Assembly (NCBI GenBank): GCA_030655135.1
Contig: JAURWC010000074.1
Span: 1-64,000 of the forward strand
Source: Hyphomicrobiaceae bacterium
GTDB taxonomy: Bacteria > Pseudomonadota > Alphaproteobacteria > Rhizobiales > Hyphomicrobiaceae
DNA: 64,000 nt
Reading direction: 5' to 3'
Every line of letters starts with the position of its first letter. Positions within the stretch are counted from its first letter, which is position 1. The position numbers and the translations under genes were made by a program. The notes under the pieces are model-generated. The model was not told the DNA's origin. It saw only the letters and a list, made by a program, of their open reading frames with translations, and ran no database searches. This document shows positions 62,332 through 64,000 of the stretch, one piece after another.

Positions 62332-63978
62332 CTACGGAACCGGCGTTACGCTGAACTCGATGCGGCGGTTCTGGCGCATGCCTTCGGGTGTGTCGTTCGG
62401 CGCGATCGGCCGAGACTTACCGAAGCCTTCGGTGCTCACGCGTGATGCATCGACCCCCTTGGAGATGAGGTAGTCCCCCACCGCCTTGGCACGGCGTTCC
62501 GACAGACCCTGGTTGCGCGCGATTTCACCCTCGCCGTCGGTATGCCCGGCGACGTTGATGCGCGCCTGCGGGCAAACCTTGACGATGCCGGCCAGCCGGT
62601 CGAGCGTCAGGAAACTGTCGCGGGTGAGGTCGGCCTTGGCGCGATCGAAGTTGATCACGCCTTCCGCCATCGCGCTGCGCATCAGCCCCTGGCAGTGATC
62701 GGCTTCAGCCTTGCGCTTGGTTTCCTCTGTCTCGTTCTTACGGGCCAGCGCGGTTTCTTCGTCGCTCTTGCGCTTGGCTTCCGCGTCGTCCTGGGCCTGC
62801 TTGGCAGCAGCAGCGTCGGCGTCAGCTTTACGCTTGGCCTCAGCCTCTTCTTCCGCTTTGGCCTTTTCGTCGGCAAGACGCTGGGCTTCCGCCTCGGCCT
62901 CGGCCTGCTCCCGCTCATCGGCCTTGCGCTGCTCTTCCTCCTCGGCGACCCGCTTCTTCTCGACCTCCGCAGCGTCGGCGGCCGCCCGCGCGTCCGCCTC
63001 TTCCTTTGCCTTCGCTTCGGCAGACGCCCTGGCCTCTTCAGCGGCTTTTGCCTCCTCAGCAGCCTTGGCCTCCTCCGCAGCCCTGGCCTCTTCGGCGGCC
63101 TTGGCCGCTTCCGCAGCCTTGGCCGCTTCCGCAGCCTTGGCGTCTTCGGCAGCCTTGGCCTTTTCGGCAGCCTTGGCGTCTTCCGCAGCCTTGGCGTCTT
63201 CGGCGGCCTTGGCCTCTTCCGCAGCCCTGGCGTCTTCAGCGGCCTTCGCCTCGGCAGAAACCCTAGCGTCTTCGGCAGCTTTGGCCTCATCCGCAGCCTT
63301 GGCGTCTTCAGCAGCCCTGGCTTCTTCAGCCGCCTTCGCGTCTTCGGCGGCCTTGGCGTCGCCGGCAGCTTTCGCGTCTGCGGCAGCCTGGGCGTCTTCC
63401 TCGGATTTCAGGCGCTGGCTGTCGCCGGCAGGCTTGCCTGCCATGCCCGAAGCCTTCCAGCTGCGCTCATGTTCCTCGGCTGCGCGCCATCGGGCTTCCA
63501 GTTCGGCCCGTTCGGCCTCGGAAAGTTCTGGCTCGGGTGTCTCGGATGCAACGGGCGCCTCGGGCTCCGGTGCGGCCGCCTGCGGAACAGGCTCCGGCAC
63601 CGTCTGCGGTTCCGGGGCTGCTTCTGGCTGGGGTTCCGGTTCCGGCTGGACTTCAGCCGTCTGGGTGTCGGGGGTCGGCACGGCGGCGGCAGCGGGGGCC
63701 GCATCGGTGCGGCCACGCACGATGCGCACACCCTTCACGTTGCGAACCGTTTCAATGGCGCGGTAAGGCTGAGCGTCGTCCGGCGCAACGCCTGTGACGA
63801 ACGCATCCCGGCCTTCGAGGACAACCGCTCCCCAGCCGTAACCCTGTGATTCCAATGCAGCTTCCGCCCGAGATCGCAGGTCCGTCTCGATGCCCTCGCG
63901 CTCCCACGTGCAGGCCAGCCACGTCAACATCGCAATGGGAATGATCCCCCACAGCCAACGCCAAGGATTGCATCTCAT
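62332..63978 (-). CDS. BON/OmpA protein with long Ala/Lys/Glu coiled coil
   Basis: A 548-aa envelope protein. An N-terminal anchor (GIIPIAMLTWLACTW) follows a basic start, so the body should be periplasmic. A BON-like domain follows (about 30-90; GWGAVVLEGRDAFVTGVAPDD), then a Pro/Glu linker, and then about 190 residues of TolA-like helix made of AKAAED-type hexapeptides. The C-terminal OmpA domain (about 430-548) has NVAGHTDGEGEIARNQGLSERRAKAV and RQNRRIEFSV, the peptidoglycan-binding pattern. The gene is complete, starting 22 bp inside the window edge. It is probably first in a three-gene operon. Confidence 0.88.
   Translation of the reverse strand: MRCNPWRWLWGIIPIAMLTWLACTWEREGIETDLRSRAEAALESQGYGWGAVVLEGRDAFVTGVAPDDAQPYRAIETVRNVKGVRIVRGRTDAAPAAAAVPTPDTQTAEVQPEPEPQPEAAPEPQTVPEPVPQAAAPEPEAPVASETPEPELSEAERAELEARWRAAEEHERSWKASGMAGKPAGDSQRLKSEEDAQAAADAKAAGDAKAAEDAKAAEEARAAEDAKAADEAKAAEDARVSAEAKAAEDARAAEEAKAAEDAKAAEDAKAAEKAKAAEDAKAAEAAKAAEAAKAAEEARAAEEAKAAEEAKAAEEARASAEAKAKEEADARAAADAAEVEKKRVAEEEEQRKADEREQAEAEAEAQRLADEKAKAEEEAEAKRKADADAAAAKQAQDDAEAKRKSDEETALARKNETEETKRKAEADHCQGLMRSAMAEGVINFDRAKADLTRDSFLTLDRLAGIVKVCPQARINVAGHTDGEGEIARNQGLSERRAKAVGDYLISKGVDASRVSTEGFGKSRPIAPNDTPEGMRQNRRIEFSVTPVP
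63012..63392 (-). repeat. 18-bp coding repeats (AKAAED hexapeptides)
   Basis: About 20 near-copies of an 18-bp unit encode A-[KR]-A-A-E-[DEAK]. Limits are approximate. The repeats are in frame, with many synonymous differences, so the array is old or under selection at protein level, though slippage could change its length. Confidence 0.8.
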
Positions 63979-64000
63979 CGTGATGAAGCTCCCACTCCCG

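Noticed and set aside
62542-63849. Plus-strand frames of 351-435 codons rich in Ala/Ser or Leu/Gly opposite the OmpA-like gene
   Set aside because: They arise from the 18-bp repeats read in other frames. The minus-strand frame has a real anchor, BON-like and OmpA domains.

Overview
This is chromosomal DNA from an alphaproteobacterium, most likely of the order Hyphomicrobiales (Rhizobiales). The genus cannot be fixed from the sequence; something near Hyphomicrobium is plausible. The evidence is high GC content, dense coding on both strands, and several gene neighbourhoods typical of the order: nnr-glnB-glnA; phaC beside a class I aminotransferase, hom and glpX; rpoZ-rel-pdxJ-acpS-lepB-rnc-era-recO; and smpB-dapA opposite a lytic transglycosylase. 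GatCA (the indirect Gln/Asn-tRNA pathway), a class I PHA synthase and short dispersed intergenic palindromes fit as well. I see no rRNA, tRNA, CRISPR array, prophage, plasmid backbone or intact insertion sequence.

Layout. 0-10 kb: a repeat island with a 20-bp minisatellite, a secreted RNase T2, endonuclease III (nth), several uncharacterised small proteins, two tandem TorF-type porins, a pteridine-reductase-like SDR and a secreted glucosaminidase-domain protein. 10-20 kb: a sigma-54-dependent response regulator, a minus-strand operon (gatC, a secreted protein, gatA, chorismate mutase, two small proteins), a fused MFS/spermidine synthase, ruvX, a PcfJ-like protein and a DUF599 protein. 20-26 kb: nnr, then glnB-glnA behind a recognisable -24/-12 promoter, then an arsR-arsC-arsH operon with a perfect 16-bp operator palindrome. 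26-36 kb: a flavin/PNPOx-like protein bracketed by two copies of a palindromic repeat module, glpX, hom, an aminotransferase, phaC and a TonB-dependent siderophore receptor. 36-45 kb: a CDF transporter, small membrane proteins, rimK, bpt, parC, a CAP-domain protein without a signal peptide, and recO. 45-56 kb: the era-rnc-lepB / acpS-pdxJ-rel-rpoZ housekeeping run, a NYN-domain protein, a family-5 uracil-DNA glycosylase, a DUF3775 protein, a peroxiredoxin-fold protein lacking the expected cysteines, smpB and dapA. 56-64 kb: a lytic transglycosylase, an alpha/beta hydrolase, and a three-gene envelope cluster.

Most of the window is housekeeping. The best candidate for an undescribed system is the last cluster (60.3-64 kb). 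It encodes a BON/OmpA protein with a long Ala/Lys/Glu hexapeptide coiled coil, a 33-residue single-span membrane protein, and a membrane-anchored protein with two helix-hairpin-helix-like modules. Predicted topology would place a peptidoglycan-binding arm outside and possible nucleic-acid- or protein-binding modules inside. Other points of interest are the repeat-bracketed gene at 26 kb, the MITE-like element that supplies a stop codon at 8.19 kb, the chromosomal PcfJ-like protein and the degenerate peroxiredoxin. Start codons were adjusted to ribosome-binding sites and gene overlaps where these were clear. All functional calls rest on motif and family recognition by eye, without database searches.
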